A stretch of DNA of 64,000 bases from Psychromicrobium xiongbiense (GCF_030271165.1 NZ_JASSZH010000009.1:62001-126000); one strand, 5' to 3'; shown: positions 1 through 8,926, counted from the first letter of the stretch. Numbers and translations are program-made. The notes: generated from the sequence alone by a model not told the origin.

Positions 1-1
1 C

Positions 2-268
2 GTGGATGGCAGGCTGACCGGCCGCGTGCTGGGCGCGGTCGTGGACCGCGCGGCCAAGGCTGCTGCGCTGCAGCGCTGGGCAGCGCACGATCACATCCCG
101 CTCGTGGCAACGGTCGCCATCGGCGATGGTGCCAATGATCTGGATATGATGGCGGCGGCCGGGCTCAGCGTCGCCTTCAACGCCAAGCCGGCCGTGCGCC
201 GGGTTGCTGCGGCCCGGGTGGACCGCCTGGATTCCGTGCTGGTGCTCGCCGGGATGACCCAGCGCTGA
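2..268 (+). CDS. serB: Phosphoserine phosphatase-like HAD protein, C-terminal part
   Basis: Only the last 88 codons are present; the gene begins upstream of the window. The motif GDGANDLDMMAAAG is HAD motif IV, and the following residues SVAFNAKPAVR match the end of SerB, which removes phosphate from O-phosphoserine in the last step of serine synthesis. The HAD nucleophile motif (DxDxT) would lie outside the window, so substrate assignment rests on the C-terminal motif alone. It ends 22 bp before the stop codon of the opposing SDR gene, so the two genes converge. Confidence 0.8.
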   Translation: MDGRLTGRVLGAVVDRAAKAAALQRWAAHDHIPLVATVAIGDGANDLDMMAAAGLSVAFNAKPAVRRVAAARVDRLDSVLVLAGMTQR

Positions 269-290
269 CCCTCCGGAGCGCCAGGAATTT

Positions 291-1070
291 TCAGGGGTTG
301 AGGAACGACTCCGCGCCACCGACCAGCTCGGTGTGACCCGTGGGTACCTCGGCGGTGACCATGGCGGATACCTCGGCCGCGAATTCCGCCACGGAGTACA
401 GTTTGCCGGCCTCCGCGCGACGCGCCTCGATGGCACCCGGCTGTGCCCGGTCCAGCAGGGTGGCGGTGATGGTTCCTTCAATCATGTCCCCGGAGACCAC
501 GACGAAACTGATGCCCTTGGCCTCCAGCTCGGGGATGAATTCGCGCAGGGCGTCTTCACCGGCCCGCTTGCTGCGGGCAACCGGCTCATAGGCATCCATG
601 GTGGCCACCTGGTTGATGAAGTGTGCCTGGTGGCTCGTGACGAAGACCACTCGGGAACCCGCGGGCATCACCGCGGTGGCCGTTTTGAGCATCGAGACCT
701 GGGCGTCACGGTTCAGTCGGAGTGCGTAGTCCTCCCCCATGGAGGACTCCATTCCACCGGAGGCGTTGAGTACCAGAATGTCCAGGCCACCGAAGTTCGA
801 CACTGCAGCATCGACCAGGGCCTGAACGTCCGCTTCCTGGGTCAGATCTCCGGCAACAGCGGCAGCGCGGCCACCGGCGGCCTCGATCTCGGAGACGACC
901 TTATTGGCCCGCGGCGCCTTCTGCCGGTAGTTCACCACAACAGCGGCGCCCTCGGCGGCGAGGTTCTTGGCGACATCGGCGCCGATTCCGCGGGATGATC
1001 CGGTGACGAGGGCGGTTTTTCCGGCCAGTACTTTTCCTGCCGGTACGCCGGCGGTGTTGTGATCAGTCAT
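291..1070 (-). CDS. Atypical short-chain dehydrogenase/reductase
   Basis: A 259-residue Rossmann-fold SDR. The cofactor motif TGSSRGIG is near residue 23 and the NAG-type strand appears as VLNASGG. The catalytic serine is in VTSHQAHF, but the usual YxxxK is not intact: the segment reads YEPVARSKRAGE, so the lysine is present and the tyrosine position four residues before it is valine. The start ATG has an AGGA ribosome site five bases upstream. It lies downstream of fabG on the same strand with an 83-bp gap and probably shares its transcript. The substrate is unknown; loss of the tyrosine suggests altered chemistry or a binding role. Confidence 0.85.
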   Translation of the reverse strand: MTDHNTAGVPAGKVLAGKTALVTGSSRGIGADVAKNLAAEGAAVVVNYRQKAPRANKVVSEIEAAGGRAAAVAGDLTQEADVQALVDAAVSNFGGLDILVLNASGGMESSMGEDYALRLNRDAQVSMLKTATAVMPAGSRVVFVTSHQAHFINQVATMDAYEPVARSKRAGEDALREFIPELEAKGISFVVVSGDMIEGTITATLLDRAQPGAIEARRAEAGKLYSVAEFAAEVSAMVTAEVPTGHTELVGGAESFLNP

Positions 1071-1153
1071 GATGTCCTGTGCTTCTTCTCGAATCGACTG
1101 TGAATTTCAAACGGCAATGCAGTCGGGACTACACTCCCAGTGCTGCGCTGGTG

Positions 1154-1876
1154 TCAGTGGCCCATGCCCAGGCCGCCATCGACCGGGATCACGGCCCCGG
1201 AGATGTAGGCAGCTTCATCGCTAGCCAGCCAGCGAACCACGTTGGCCACCTCGGAGGCCTCGGCAAAGCGCCCAGCCGGCACGTTGGCCAGGTATTGCTT
1301 CTGGGTTTCCTCCGGCAGCTCGGCCGTCATATCGGTGCTGATGAAGCCGGGAGCCACCACATTGGCGGTGATATTGCGGGAGCCGAGCTCGCGGGTCAGC
1401 GAGCGGGCGATGCCAACCATGCCGGCCTTCGAAGCGGCGTAGTTGATCTGCCCCGGGGATCCGTACAGACCGACCACCGAGGAAATCAGGATGACGCGGC
1501 CCTTGCGCAGCCGGATCATGCCCTTCGCGGCCCGCTTGATCACGCGGAAGGCACCGGTCAGATTGGTGTCCAGGACCGAGGTGAAATCGTCCTCGCTCAT
1601 CCGCAGCAGCAGAGTGTCCTTGGTCACGCCGGCATTGGCCACCAGCACCTCCACCGGACCATGGGCAGCTTCAACGTCGGTGAACGCCGCGTCGATGCTC
1701 GCCTGGTCACGGACGTCCGCCTGCACGCCCAGAATCCCCTCGGGCAACTCGGTGGGGCTGCGGTAGGTCACCGCCACTTTGTCGCCATTGGCCAGAAAGG
1801 CCCGGGCGATGGCCAGGCCGATTCCTCGATTCCCTCCGGTGATCAGAACACTGCGACCCGTGACGGAATCTGCCAT
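1154..1876 (-). CDS. fabG: 3-oxoacyl-[ACP] reductase
   Basis: A 240-residue classical SDR, the size expected of FabG/MabA, which reduces 3-oxoacyl-ACP with NADPH in fatty-acid elongation. Visible features are the cofactor motif TGGNRGIG, the NAG motif (VANAGVT), the catalytic serine in ISSVVG, the catalytic YAASK and the C-terminal VDGGLGMGH. I chose the ATG at 1876 because the family begins just before the glycine motif; the upstream frame extension is low-complexity and unlike the family. The downstream SDR gene is probably cotranscribed. A TAAGAT box at 1942-1947 on the same strand could be its -10 element. Confidence 0.9.
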   Translation of the reverse strand: MADSVTGRSVLITGGNRGIGLAIARAFLANGDKVAVTYRSPTELPEGILGVQADVRDQASIDAAFTDVEAAHGPVEVLVANAGVTKDTLLLRMSEDDFTSVLDTNLTGAFRVIKRAAKGMIRLRKGRVILISSVVGLYGSPGQINYAASKAGMVGIARSLTRELGSRNITANVVAPGFISTDMTAELPEETQKQYLANVPAGRFAEASEVANVVRWLASDEAAYISGAVIPVDGGLGMGH

Positions 1877-2183
1877 GATGAGGACTCGTTTCTCCCGATG
1901 TCTGCTGACTGGTGGTGCCGTGTACTTGGCGCTCGTCTTGCATCTTATCCGGCTCCGGTTTGCTCTCCTACTTGAGCCTTCAGATGACCGACCCACCGGG
2001 CACGACCCACGGTGTTTGTGGGCACCGGGAGGCGGTGGGAGAATGAATAGGGCCAACTTCTACAGAGTTGAGAATTTTCGCCGGTCAGCCTTGACGCACA
2101 CCATCGGCCAGATTCAGCCCCTTGCACCTGCACGCGCCAGTGCCTGCACTGAACCATGCACCGTCCATCAGAACCCAGGAAAC
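1877..2183. other. Divergent intergenic region fabG / DUF3099
   Basis: This 307-bp stretch separates two divergent genes and must hold both promoters. The only candidate box I see is TAAGAT on the minus strand at 1942-1947, for fabG. Long frames that cross it are extensions of the neighbouring genes and show no family similarity. Confidence 0.5.
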
Positions 2184-2612
2184 GTGAGCAGAGACGACCG
2201 GCGCCGCGAGGCCGTTCAGAACATAACGAACGCTCCTACCGCGCATAGCGATGAGATGCGCTCACGCATGATCAAATACGGCCTGGCCATGTTCATCCGT
2301 CTGGTCTGCTTCGCCCTGCTCTTCGTGGTGGACGGCTGGTGGAAGCTGGTTCCCATTCTGGGAGCCGTCCTGCTGCCGTGGTTCGCCGTCGTGATCGCCA
2401 ATGGTGGTGGCGACACGGAGCGCCCGGCGGAGAACGCGCTGATTGACCACGTACCCCAGGCTGAGCTGGGCCAAGGCAGCACCACAGCGCACGATGGCGA
2501 TGCGCAGGATGCTGCCGGGCCGGTGGTGATGCGCGGTGAGGTCGTGGACGATGCCGAATCCGAGGCCGGCCCAGGCACGAGCAGCCCAGCCGCGGACGGC
2601 GGCGCAGCATGA
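2184..2612 (+). CDS. DUF3099 family membrane protein
   Basis: A 142-residue protein of the actinobacterial DUF3099 family. After the conserved-type lead (NITNAPTAHSDEMRSRM) there are two closely spaced hydrophobic segments, about residues 37-52 and 57-74, joined by a short turn containing DGWW. The C-terminal half is acidic, low-complexity and presumably cytoplasmic. I chose GTG at 2184 because AGGA lies just upstream and the family lead starts shortly after; the far longer upstream frame is not homologous. It overlaps the next gene by ATGA, so translation is probably coupled. Function is unknown. Confidence 0.75.
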   Translation: MSRDDRRREAVQNITNAPTAHSDEMRSRMIKYGLAMFIRLVCFALLFVVDGWWKLVPILGAVLLPWFAVVIANGGGDTERPAENALIDHVPQAELGQGSTTAHDGDAQDAAGPVVMRGEVVDDAESEAGPGTSSPAADGGAA

Positions 2613-2893
2613 GTTTCCTCGACTCTCTTTCACAGTCGGACCCTCTGGGGCACCCGCACCGTGCCATCGTGCCGGAGAACCGGTGCTCCCGCAAGGGCTG
2701 CCGGGAACTGGCGCACTGGCAGGTCCGCTGGAACAACCCGAAGGTTCACACACCGGAACGCCTCAAGGTCTGGTTGGCCTGTGAGGAACACCGCGCCTGG
2801 CTGGAGGATTATCTTCACCTGCGCGATTTCTGGCGCGACACTGTTCCGCTGGACGCCTCTACCCCCGCCCACTCCGAGGAGGATCAGGGATGA
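2609..2893 (+). CDS. Small Cys/His-containing conserved protein
   Basis: A 94-residue hypothetical protein found in actinobacteria next to SURF1 genes. It contains CSRKGC near residue 26 and CEEH near residue 58, so three cysteines and a histidine are placed as in a small zinc site. The middle (WNNPKVHTPERLKVWLAC) is the recognisable part. Some databases label relatives 'acetone carboxylase', which I regard as an unsupported name. It overlaps both neighbours by ATGA, giving a tightly coupled DUF3099-this gene-SURF1 unit. The context hints at a role near cytochrome oxidase assembly, but nothing in the sequence proves it. Confidence 0.7.
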   Translation: MSFLDSLSQSDPLGHPHRAIVPENRCSRKGCRELAHWQVRWNNPKVHTPERLKVWLACEEHRAWLEDYLHLRDFWRDTVPLDASTPAHSEEDQG

Positions 2894-3804
2894 ACTTCCG
2901 TTTCCTGCTCACCAGCCGGTGGCTCGGCTATCTGGCGCTGACCGCCTTCTTTGCAGCAGTCTGCGCTGGCCTGGGCGTCTGGCAGCTGGGACGCCATGAC
3001 GAGGTGGTGCGCAGCATCGCCCGGGTGAACGCCAACTACACGGCCACCCCGGTCGATTTCGCGACGGCAAAACCCTGGCTGTCCAGATTCGACCCGGCCA
3101 GGGAATGGACGCCGATCACCCTCACCGGGCACTATCTGACGGACGGGCAGCGAGTGGTCCGCAACCGGCCAAATAACGGCCAGCCGGGCTACGAAGTGGT
3201 GGTTCCGTTCCGGCTCACTACCGGGGAGACCGTCATCGTGGATCGGGGCTGGCTGCCGATCGGAGACCGCGAGGCCGGTCACCCGGATACTGTGCCGCAG
3301 CCCGCCTCAGGAGAACTGACGGTCGTCGGCCGGCTCAAAGCTGGCGAACCCACCGTGGCACGGGGCGCACCTGCAGGTCAGATCGCCTCGATCAACCTCC
3401 CCGACTACTCCCAGGAGTTGGGTTACCCGCTGATGAGCGGCTCGTATCTGCAGATCGCTTCCGAGTCCCCGGCGGCTGCGCAAATGCCCGTCGGATTCAC
3501 TGCGCCGAGCATCGATGAGGGCACCAACCTCTCCTACGCCATGCAGTGGTTCGCCTTCGGCGTCCTGTTCTTCATCGGCTACGGCTATGTCGCCTACCAG
3601 CAGGCCAAGATCGAGCGCGACGAAGCAGACGACGAGGCGGAAGCAGCCCTGGAATCGGGCTCAGTCTTCGGCGCCGCGATCGCACAGACGAAGGCCCGAC
3701 GCGCGCGCACCGTAGAGGTCGAGGACGAGCTCCTGGATGCCCAGGGGTTCCAGGGTGGAACCGTCCCGATGACCGATCAGGCCAAAGTGATGAGGTCCAG
3801 GTAG
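2890..3804 (+). CDS. SURF1 family cytochrome oxidase assembly protein
   Basis: A 304-residue membrane protein with the SURF1 layout: a first transmembrane helix (about residues 10-32, ending in GVWQLGRHDE), a large extracytoplasmic domain carrying VVRNRPNNGQPGYEVVVPF and VDRGWLPIG, and a second helix near residues 218-238 (QWFAFGVLFFIGYGYVAY). SURF1 proteins assist haem A insertion into subunit I of aa3-type oxidase, fitting with ctaA and ctaB elsewhere in this window. A cytoplasmic tail of about 65 residues follows the second helix. Its last 28 bp overlap the end of the opposing ABC-F gene. Confidence 0.88.
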   Translation: MNFRFLLTSRWLGYLALTAFFAAVCAGLGVWQLGRHDEVVRSIARVNANYTATPVDFATAKPWLSRFDPAREWTPITLTGHYLTDGQRVVRNRPNNGQPGYEVVVPFRLTTGETVIVDRGWLPIGDREAGHPDTVPQPASGELTVVGRLKAGEPTVARGAPAGQIASINLPDYSQELGYPLMSGSYLQIASESPAAAQMPVGFTAPSIDEGTNLSYAMQWFAFGVLFFIGYGYVAYQQAKIERDEADDEAEAALESGSVFGAAIAQTKARRARTVEVEDELLDAQGFQGGTVPMTDQAKVMRSR

Positions 3805-5378
3805 TCGGCGCTCCAGTGATCCTCGACGCCGTCCGGTAGCAGCACGACGCGCTCCGGGTTGAGCGCCTCCACAGCCCCCTCGTCGTGACTGACCATCACC
3901 ACGGCACCCGAGTAGTTGCGCAGCGCGCCCAGGATTTCCTTGCGGCTGGCCGGGTCAAGGTTGTTGGTCGGTTCATCCAGGAGCAACACGTTGGCGCTCG
4001 AGGCGACGATGGTGGCCAGTGCCAGGCGGGTCTTCTCCCCACCGGAGAGCACACCGGCCGGCTTGTTGACGTCATCTCCCACAAAGAGGAACGAGCCCAG
4101 AATGCCACGGACATCCGCATCGCCCAGGTGATCCGGGGCAGCGGAACGCATGTTCTCCAGCACGGTCCGTGAGACATCCAGCGTGTCGTGTTCCTGGGCG
4201 TAGTAGCCGACCTTGAGGCCGTGGCCCGGGAGCACCGTTCCGGTATCCGGCTTGTCGACGCCCGCCAGCATGCGCAGCAGCGTGGTCTTGCCGGCACCGT
4301 TGAGACCCAGGATTACCACCCTGGAACCGCGGTCGATCGCCAGGTCAACGTCGGTGAAGATTTCCAGCGAACCGTAGGATTTGCTCAGCCCCTCGGCGGT
4401 CAGCGGAGTCTTGCCGCAGGGTGCCGGATCCGGGAATCGCAGCGCTGCCACCCGGTCCGCCGTGCGCTCCTCGGCCAGACCTGCCAACATGCGCTCCGCG
4501 CGTCGCGCCATGTTCTGGGCGGCCACTGCCTTGGTCGCCTTGGCGCGCATCTTATTGGCCTGATCCAGCAGGACCCCGGCCTTCTTCTCCACGTTGGCGC
4601 GCTCACGCTTACGGGCGCGCTCATCGGTTTCACGTTGCGTCAGGTACTTCTTCCAGCCCAGGTTGTACTGGTCGATCGTCGCCCGGTTCGCGTCCAGGTG
4701 ATACACCTTGTTGACGGTCGCCTCGAGCAGCTCCACATCGTGGCTGATCACCATCAGACCGCCCTGGTGAGCCTTGAGGAAGTCGCGCAGCCAGGTGATG
4801 GAATCGGCATCGAGGTGGTTGGTGGGCTCGTCCAGCAGCATGGTCTGCGCGCCGGAAAAGAGGATCCGGGCCAGCTCCACACGACGGCGCTGACCGCCCG
4901 AGAGCGTCTTCAACGGCTGGTTCAGAATGCGGTCCGGCAGCGCAAGGTTGGAGGAGATCGATGCCGCTTCCGACTCAGCGGCATAGCCACCGCCAGCCAG
5001 AAATTCCTGTTCCAGGCGGTCATAGCGCGCCATGGCCTTGTCCCGGATTTTCGTGTCCTCGGAGGCCATCTCCACTTCGGTGGCGCGCAGGCGGGAAATC
5101 ACCACATCCAGGCTCCGGGCGGACAGAATCCGGTCCCGCGCCAACTGATCCATATCCGGTGTACGCGGATCCTGCGGCAGGTAGCCGATCTCACCCGAGC
5201 GGGTCACCGTGCCACCGGCGGGCAGCCCGTCCCCGGCAAGAACGCGGGTCAGCGTGGTCTTGCCAGCGCCATTGCGACCCACCAGGCCGATCTTGTCGCC
5301 CTTATCGATGCGAAAGCTCACCTCGTCCATGAGCAGGCGCGCACCAGCACGCAGTTCAAGGTTCTGGACGGTAATCAC
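3777..5378 (-). CDS. ABC-F family ATPase
   Basis: A 533-residue soluble protein with two ABC ATPase domains and no membrane segment, as in ABC-F translation factors. Domain 1 has Walker A GRNGAGKTT, signature LSGGQRRRVELARIL and Walker B LLLDEPTNHLD; domain 2 has GLNGAGKTT, LSGGEKTRLALATI and LLLDEPTNNLD. The interdomain linker around residues 240-310 is rich in Arg, Lys and Ala, as expected of the P-site tRNA interaction motif. ABC-F proteins act on the ribosome; whether this one is a housekeeping factor or gives antibiotic protection cannot be told. The start is GTG. Confidence 0.9.
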   Translation of the reverse strand: MITVQNLELRAGARLLMDEVSFRIDKGDKIGLVGRNGAGKTTLTRVLAGDGLPAGGTVTRSGEIGYLPQDPRTPDMDQLARDRILSARSLDVVISRLRATEVEMASEDTKIRDKAMARYDRLEQEFLAGGGYAAESEAASISSNLALPDRILNQPLKTLSGGQRRRVELARILFSGAQTMLLDEPTNHLDADSITWLRDFLKAHQGGLMVISHDVELLEATVNKVYHLDANRATIDQYNLGWKKYLTQRETDERARKRERANVEKKAGVLLDQANKMRAKATKAVAAQNMARRAERMLAGLAEERTADRVAALRFPDPAPCGKTPLTAEGLSKSYGSLEIFTDVDLAIDRGSRVVILGLNGAGKTTLLRMLAGVDKPDTGTVLPGHGLKVGYYAQEHDTLDVSRTVLENMRSAAPDHLGDADVRGILGSFLFVGDDVNKPAGVLSGGEKTRLALATIVASSANVLLLDEPTNNLDPASRKEILGALRNYSGAVVMVSHDEGAVEALNPERVVLLPDGVEDHWSADYLDLITLA

Positions 5379-5618
5379 GAGGGAGGCCTTTCAGCGGACA
5401 GACAGGGGACGGTCGTCACAGCGGACGATGGCGAGTGGGGCATTCCGGAACCGCCAACAAACCCGGCGTACGGCACCCAAACCCATCCAGTCTACGCCGT
5501 CTGCGCAACACAGGCTCTTCAGCCAGGGGAGACGGTAAAGTCGTGAACTGAGTCGAACCCCGACGAACCCTCTCACCGACCGCCTGCTCATCAGCCAAAC
5601 CCGCATAGGAGCATACCG

Positions 5619-6275
5619 ATGGCCTCCAACCCTCCCGGCCTCAGCCCGGTCAGCGCCGCTCGGGCCACCGACCGAACGGCCTCCACTGCCGTCACAGCCA
5701 CCTCCCGCCGGCGCCGCTGGGGAGCGCAGGATCTGTCGCTGATCGCCGTGTTTGCCGCCCTGATGGTTGTCTCCGCTGTCGTCCCGCCGATTCAGATCGG
5801 CAACCTGCTGGGCGTGCCGCTGACGCTCCAGACCTTCGTGGTCACCCTCGCGGGCCTGCTACTTGGCCCGGCCCGGGGCTTCGCCGCGGTGGGCCTCTAC
5901 ACCGTCATCGGCCTGCTGGGTCTGCCGATTTTCAGTGGATTCCGGGGCGGGCTCGCCATTCTGGTCAGCCCCAGTGCCGGCTATCTGCTCGCCTTCCCCT
6001 TCGTGGCCCTGATCATCGGCTGGCTGGCCGTGCTGGCGGTCCGTTCGCGCCGCTGGATGCAGCCAACCCTGCTGATCGCCGCCGGGCTGGTGGGGCTCGT
6101 CGTCGATCATGCCGCCGGAATCCTGGGAATGATCATCAATGGCAAGCTGGCCGCGGGCGCCGCACTCGGCGCGGATCTGGTCTTTGTTCCCGGAGATGTC
6201 CTCAAGGTGGTGCTCACCGCGCTGGTGGCGCTGAGCCTGCACCGCGCCTTCCCTGCGCTGCTGCGCCGACGCTGA
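5619..6275 (+). CDS. bioY: Biotin transporter substrate-binding subunit BioY
   Basis: A 218-residue integral membrane S-component of an energy-coupling-factor transporter. After a polar 35-residue N-terminus come about six hydrophobic segments. The family stretches QIGNLLGVPLTLQTFVVTLAGLL (start near residue 67) and GLLGLPIFSGFRGG are plain, and the biotin-site region DHAAGILG is near residue 163. The start ATG has a GGAG site. It heads bioY-bioM-bioN. A TAAAGT box at 5536-5541 could be the -10 element, which leaves about 70 bases of untranslated leader. I see no BirA-like operator. Confidence 0.93.
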   Translation: MASNPPGLSPVSAARATDRTASTAVTATSRRRRWGAQDLSLIAVFAALMVVSAVVPPIQIGNLLGVPLTLQTFVVTLAGLLLGPARGFAAVGLYTVIGLLGLPIFSGFRGGLAILVSPSAGYLLAFPFVALIIGWLAVLAVRSRRWMQPTLLIAAGLVGLVVDHAAGILGMIINGKLAAGAALGADLVFVPGDVLKVVLTALVALSLHRAFPALLRRR

Positions 6276-6291
6276 GGCCCGGGCTCCCCCG

Positions 6292-7062
6292 GTGACCATT
6301 GATTTCCGTGCTGCCTCGGTGGAGATCCCCCGCGAGGACTCCCCCAACCATCACCAGAAGCCTGCCCAGCCAATCCTGCAACCACTCACGCTGAGTCTGC
6401 GGGAACACCGAGTCGCGGTGGTGGGAGCCAACGGTTCCGGCAAGTCCACCCTGCTCCGGCTGATCAATGGTCTGGTGCCGCCCAGCGGCGGGACGGTGAC
6501 CGTGAATGGTCTGGACACGGTGGTCAACGGCCGCGAGGTGCGTCAGCTGGTCGGGTTCATGTTCACCGATCCGCTCTCCCAGCTGGTGATGCCCACGCCG
6601 CTGGAAGACGTGGAGCTGTCGCTGCGCCGCACCGGGCTGAGCCGATCGGCCCGCCGTGCCAGGGCTCTGGACTGGCTGGACCGGTTTGGGCTTGCTGCGT
6701 TGGCAGACAACAGTGTGTTCTCGCTCTCCGGCGGCGAGCGGCAGCTGGTGGCCCTGGCCAGTGTTCTGGCGGTGGAACCACGCATCCTGGTCCTCGACGA
6801 GCCCTCTACCCTGCTGGATCTGGCGAACACCGAACGGCTGCGTCAATTGCTGGCGGAGCTGCCGCTGGATATGGTGCTGGCCACCCATGACCTTGACTGG
6901 GCGGCGAGCGCGGACCGGCTGCTGCTGGTGGATCAGGGGGCCATTGCGTACGATGGCGAACCCCACCGTGGCATTGCCCAGTACCGGAGGCTGGTGGCTG
7001 GGCGGTCCGCGGCGAATGTCCGCGGCAGGTTCCCGGGTCTGTCCACCGAGGGGCAGTCCTGA
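6292..7062 (+). CDS. bioM: Biotin ECF transporter ATPase BioM
   Basis: A 256-residue ABC ATPase that energises biotin uptake with BioY and BioN. Walker A is GANGSGKSTLLRL, the signature is LSGGERQLVALASVL, Walker B is ILVLDEPSTLLDL, and the switch histidine is in LATHDLDW. It starts at a GTG 16 bp after bioY and overlaps bioN by ATGA-type junction (stop TGA and start ATG share one base). The C-terminal 25 residues beyond the ATPase fold are unremarkable. Confidence 0.92.
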   Translation: MTIDFRAASVEIPREDSPNHHQKPAQPILQPLTLSLREHRVAVVGANGSGKSTLLRLINGLVPPSGGTVTVNGLDTVVNGREVRQLVGFMFTDPLSQLVMPTPLEDVELSLRRTGLSRSARRARALDWLDRFGLAALADNSVFSLSGGERQLVALASVLAVEPRILVLDEPSTLLDLANTERLRQLLAELPLDMVLATHDLDWAASADRLLLVDQGAIAYDGEPHRGIAQYRRLVAGRSAANVRGRFPGLSTEGQS

Positions 7063-7727
7063 TGCGTGGACACGCGTTCCTGATCGGCCAGTATCTGCCC
7101 GGTACATCCTGGCTGCACCGCACCCCGTATCTGCTGAAGCTGCTGGCGGTGGCGGTGGTCGGCATTCTGTGCACCCTGATTCCGCTCTGGCTGCCAGCGG
7201 GCTGGCTGCGCCTCGCCGTTCAGCTGGCTCTGGTGCTGGCCGTCATCGTGGCCTACCCCTCGACGGGGCTGCCGCGGCTGGCTCTGTGGGGACCGATCAG
7301 GCTGCTCTGGCCTGCGGTGGTTCTGGTGACCGTCTACCAACTGCTCACCGCCGCGCTGGGCGGCGGATCGCTCAGTGACGCCGGTTTCACCGCGGCCAGC
7401 TTCACCCTGATCCTGTTCAGCTGCGTCTACACCGCCGCCCTGCTGAGCCTGACCACTCCTGTCCAGGAGGTGCTCGACGGTCTTGGCCTGTTATGCCGGC
7501 CGCTGCGCGTTCTGGGTGCCGATCCGGAGCGGTTTGCCCTGACGGTCAGCCTGATGTTCCGGAGCATTCCCTATCTGCTCGGTGCCTATGCGGATGTGCA
7601 CGATGCCGCCAGGGCCCGCGGCCTGGAGCGGTCCTTCCGCGCCCACGCGCTGCCCACGGCGATGGCGACCGTTGCCCTGGCCACGGCGACCGGGGAGGCG
7701 CTGGCCGCCCGCGGTCTGGGAGACTGA
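7062..7727 (+). CDS. bioN: Biotin ECF transporter T-component BioN
   Basis: A 221-residue membrane protein of the EcfT family, which couples the ATPase to the S-component. Several hydrophobic helices precede the coupling motif AARARGLERSF near residue 182, the Ala-Arg-Gly signature of T-components. The second such motif appears at the very end (AARGLGD). It is the last gene of the biotin operon and its stop is 32 bp from the stop of the convergent thiolase gene. Confidence 0.9.
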   Translation: MRGHAFLIGQYLPGTSWLHRTPYLLKLLAVAVVGILCTLIPLWLPAGWLRLAVQLALVLAVIVAYPSTGLPRLALWGPIRLLWPAVVLVTVYQLLTAALGGGSLSDAGFTAASFTLILFSCVYTAALLSLTTPVQEVLDGLGLLCRPLRVLGADPERFALTVSLMFRSIPYLLGAYADVHDAARARGLERSFRAHALPTAMATVALATATGEALAARGLGD

Positions 7728-7759
7728 GATTTCTCATTGCTGGCGCCGTCCGACAGGCC

Positions 7760-8926
7760 TCAGACCGCGACCCACTCGAAGCGGGCTGCCACGCCCAGAC
7801 CACCGGCGATGCTCGCCCCGGCAACCGCCCCCATGGCAGGGCCTTCCTCCGCACACTGGCTGAAAAGCCGTAGGACCGACATCGCGCCCGAGGCACCGTA
7901 AGGGTGACCCCAGGCGAGTGCGCCGCCCTGCCGGTTGAACATCGCGGCGTCCCGGCCCAGATCATCAGCGCAGGCCAGTACCTGTGCAGCAAAGGCCTCG
8001 ACGATCTCCACCCGCTCACCGCTGAAGTCAGGTGACAGTCCGCCGAGCTTCCGGATCGCGGCGGCTGCCCCCAGACCGGGCTGGCGGGGATGGACGCCCG
8101 CGGAGGCGCCCGCGACAAAGCGCAGACCACCGCGATACCCGGCACGCTGCGCGGCTGCCTCGCTGAGCACCAGAACGGCAGCGGCACCATCGGCGTCCTG
8201 GCAGGAATTTCCCGCTGTCACGGTTCCGTGTTCACTGAAGACGGGAACGAAGCGCGCCAGTAATGAGGCATTGATCCGGGGGCGCAGGCCTTCATCGCTG
8301 CCAGCGGCGGTAGTGGGTTCATCCACCCGCTCGGCGCGGAACTGCCCATCGTGGTCAGCGGCGAGGGCCCGTTGATGACTGAGCAGCGCGTATGCGTCCT
8401 GCCGGGCACGCGAAATTCCGAGGTGTTCCGCCAGCTGATCAGCCGCCGGTCCCAGATCGGGGTCGCCCAGAACGTCCGGCGCAAACCGGGCCCTGGCGTA
8501 GAACTCCAGTTCGCCGGTATCGCCACGGAAGGCGCGGGCCGGGGCGGTGCTGATGCTCTCCACCCCACCTGCCAGATACGCGCTGCCCGCCCCAGCCTGC
8601 ACCAGACGGCAGGCCTGGATCACCGCTTCCAACCCGGAACCGCATTGCCGGTCCACGCTGACTCCCGGCACTTCCACCGGGAGTCCGGCCTCCAGCAGCG
8701 CCAGCCTCGCGACATTCCCGCCGCCGCCCACCGCATTGCCCAGGATGACGTCATCGGGCGGTGTCAGGCCACGATCCGCCAGCTGGGCGGCAAGATGCCG
8801 CAGTACGCCCGCGGCGAGGTGCTCAGCTCGAAGTCCCCGGTGCAGGCCGTTGACCCGGCCAAAGGCCGTGCGACCCACGGCCACGATCAGCGGCGTGCGT
8901 TCAGCCGATGCGTCGGACACGGTCAT
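7760..8926 (-). CDS. Thiolase-fold acyltransferase with altered active site
   Basis: A 388-residue thiolase-superfamily protein. The nucleophilic cysteine is in DRQCGSGLEA and the histidine in WGHPYGASGA. Two other usual active-site motifs differ: the NEAF loop reads VEAFAAQ, and the C-terminal CxGGGxG reads SIAGGLG, so the second cysteine is serine. It overlaps the upstream AMP-ligase gene by 26 bp and is certainly cotranscribed with it. A BioY-thiolase-ligase neighbourhood also exists in Bacillus (yhfU-yhfS-yhfT). I infer a role in making or using a pimelate-type acyl-CoA; direct evidence is lacking. Confidence 0.85.
   Translation of the reverse strand: MTVSDASAERTPLIVAVGRTAFGRVNGLHRGLRAEHLAAGVLRHLAAQLADRGLTPPDDVILGNAVGGGGNVARLALLEAGLPVEVPGVSVDRQCGSGLEAVIQACRLVQAGAGSAYLAGGVESISTAPARAFRGDTGELEFYARARFAPDVLGDPDLGPAADQLAEHLGISRARQDAYALLSHQRALAADHDGQFRAERVDEPTTAAGSDEGLRPRINASLLARFVPVFSEHGTVTAGNSCQDADGAAAVLVLSEAAAQRAGYRGGLRFVAGASAGVHPRQPGLGAAAAIRKLGGLSPDFSGERVEIVEAFAAQVLACADDLGRDAAMFNRQGGALAWGHPYGASGAMSVLRLFSQCAEEGPAMGAVAGASIAGGLGVAARFEWVAV

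Noticed and set aside
1079..1975. 298-codon frame opposite fabG
   Set aside because: The fabG motifs on the other strand are complete, so this frame is a shadow.
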